Positions 5,539 to 6,637 of a stretch of 6,637 nt of DNA are shown here, in pieces. Each line of letters begins with the position of its first letter. The stretch's first letter is position 1. Under the pieces are notes generated by a model. The model saw only the letters and a list, made by a program, of their open reading frames with translations, was not told the origin of the DNA and ran no database searches. Source of the DNA: Candidatus Micrarchaeum sp. (GTDB lineage: Archaea > Micrarchaeota > Micrarchaeia > CAILAH01); assembly GCA_020723045.1 (NCBI GenBank), contig DYJQ01000029.1, positions 1 through 6,637 on the forward strand, read 5' to 3'. A program made the position numbers and the translations under genes.

Positions 5539-6637
5539 ATTGTATCCAACTCTATCTCCATCTTATCCAGCTTCTCCATTTCCAGTTTGTATTCCGGGAA
5601 CTGGGCGCCTGCTATAAGCACGAGAACCTTAATTACATTTTTGGGCATCTCCTCATCCACCCTTGCGCCCCATATGATGTGCGACTCTTTTGAGATCCTG
5701 TTCGACACCTCTGTAACCATCAGCTCTGCCTCCCTCAACGTCATGTCGGCACCACCGACCACGTTGACGAGTGCCCTGTCAGACTCTCCAATCTCCGCAT
5801 CGAGCAGTGGCGAGTTGAGTGCCGCTTCTATAGCCATCCTCGCCCTCTCATCAGGCTTTGCATCGGGGCTCGATTCGCCCGCTCCAATGACGGCATACCC
5901 GCCGTTTGTGAGTGTTGTCCGTATATCCGCAAAGTCAAGGTTGATGAGCCCGACCTTGGTTATGAGTTCAGTTATGCCCTTTGCCGCGCCAGCGAGCACC
6001 TCATCAGAGAGTTTGAATGCGGTGTTGAGCGGCAGGTCGGGGGCTATTGTGAGCAGTTTATCGTTTGGGATCACAATTGTGGTATCGGCCTTCTTCTTGA
6101 GCTTGGTGAGCCCCTCCAGTGCATTCTTCCTCCTCTGCTTGCCCTCTGAATAGAATGGAAGCGTCACTATACCGATCGTGAGTGCACCCACCTTCCTTGC
6201 TATCTCCGCAACTATGTGTGCAGACCCCGTCCCCGTGCCTCCACCCATACCGCACGTGACGAATACCATTGATGCGCCTGTGAGCGCTCGTTCCAGCTCA
6301 GCACCACTCTCCTTGGCGGCAGCCTCCCCGATCTCGGGGTTGCTCCCAGCGCCCATTCCTTTTGTGAGTTTTTTCCCGAGTAGGATTTTCTTATCCGCCT
6401 TTATCTTAAGCAACTGCTGTACATCCGTATTGATTGCGATGAGTTCGGCGCCACTAACACCCATCTGGCTTATCCTGTTGAGTGTGTTGCACCCGCTTCC
6501 GCCAGCACCCACGATGCATATCTTGGGTTTTGTCTCTGCAAGAAACTCAACCAGCTCATCATCCGGGTTCTTGAGCGGGATCTCCACTGACACATCATGT
6601 GCCTTGGCTCTTTCTTCACCCGCACCGCTCTTTTCAT
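5535..6637 (-). CDS. ftsZ: Cell division GTPase FtsZ, 5' end probably outside the window
   Basis: FtsZ is the tubulin-like GTPase that polymerises into the division ring. Counting from a GTG at 6593, the nucleotide-binding start is KICIVGAGGSGCNTLNRI (25-41), the tubulin signature GGGTGTG is at 117-123, and the catalytic T7 loop NLDFAD (Asn218, Asp220, Asp223) is complete, so it should be an active GTPase. The C-terminus is a short acidic tail with no obvious conserved peptide. Similarity by eye is to euryarchaeal FtsZ1, including the segment PDDELVEFLAETKPK before the core. The frame stays open past 6593 to the edge, adding EKSGAGEERAKAHD. Archaeal FtsZ often has such a charged leader, so I take the start as upstream. 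The GTG at 6593, with only a weak AAGG ahead, is the alternative (352 aa). The stop overlaps secE. Confidence 0.93.
   Translation of the reverse strand, partial: EKSGAGEERAKAHDVSVEIPLKNPDDELVEFLAETKPKICIVGAGGSGCNTLNRISQMGVSGAELIAINTDVQQLLKIKADKKILLGKKLTKGMGAGSNPEIGEAAAKESGAELERALTGASMVFVTCGMGGGTGTGSAHIVAEIARKVGALTIGIVTLPFYSEGKQRRKNALEGLTKLKKKADTTIVIPNDKLLTIAPDLPLNTAFKLSDEVLAGAAKGITELITKVGLINLDFADIRTTLTNGGYAVIGAGESSPDAKPDERARMAIEAALNSPLLDAEIGESDRALVNVVGGADMTLREAELMVTEVSNRISKESHIIWGARVDEEMPKNVIKVLVLIAGAQFPEYKLEMEKLDKMEIELDTI

Noticed and set aside
5503..6153. Plus-strand open frame of 216 codons
   Set aside because: It is antisense to ftsZ and secE, with a Ser/Ala-rich product that mirrors the ftsZ codons.

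Overview
The window looks like a chromosomal piece of an archaeon. The clearest signs are the conserved archaeal gene order ftsZ-secE-spt5-rpl11, an archaeal-type cofactor-independent phosphoglycerate mutase, an archaeal-subfamily dUTPase, TATA-like boxes ahead of one start, and Shine-Dalgarno sites of the archaeal AGGTGATC type. FtsZ and L11 read as euryarchaeal or DPANN-like. I cannot place the organism more narrowly without a tree. Base composition is close to balanced, and no mobile element, CRISPR array, tRNA or rRNA is visible.

All recognisable genes lie on the minus strand, so transcription runs from base 6637 towards base 1. In that order they are: ftsZ (5' end apparently beyond the edge), secE (55 aa, overlapping ftsZ by ATGA), spt5/nusG, rpl11, an exported beta-propeller protein with a C-terminal membrane anchor, a dUTPase of the dCTP-deaminase family, a lipoprotein with eight four-cysteine repeats, apgM, and the first 12 codons of an unrecognised gene at bases 1-37. 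Gaps from ftsZ to the lipoprotein run from -4 to 48 bp, which fits one operon. The lipoprotein-apgM gap is 76 bp. A 108-bp AT-rich gap with two TATA-like boxes precedes the last gene, so a new transcription unit probably starts there.

The first half is core machinery: division (FtsZ), protein export (SecE), transcription elongation (Spt5) and the ribosome (L11). After L11 the usual archaeal continuation (rpl1-rpl10-rpl12) is missing. In its place sit two exported proteins of unknown role flanking a nucleotide-pool enzyme, then a glycolytic enzyme.

The least ordinary stretch is the 3' end of the cysteine-repeat gene. Its TGA falls exactly where the next repeat's first cysteine codon would be, and the -1 frame across the following gap encodes more cysteine-rich sequence that runs into apgM. 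I see no defence system or other complete novel system. The surface proteins and this gene end are what deserve a second look.
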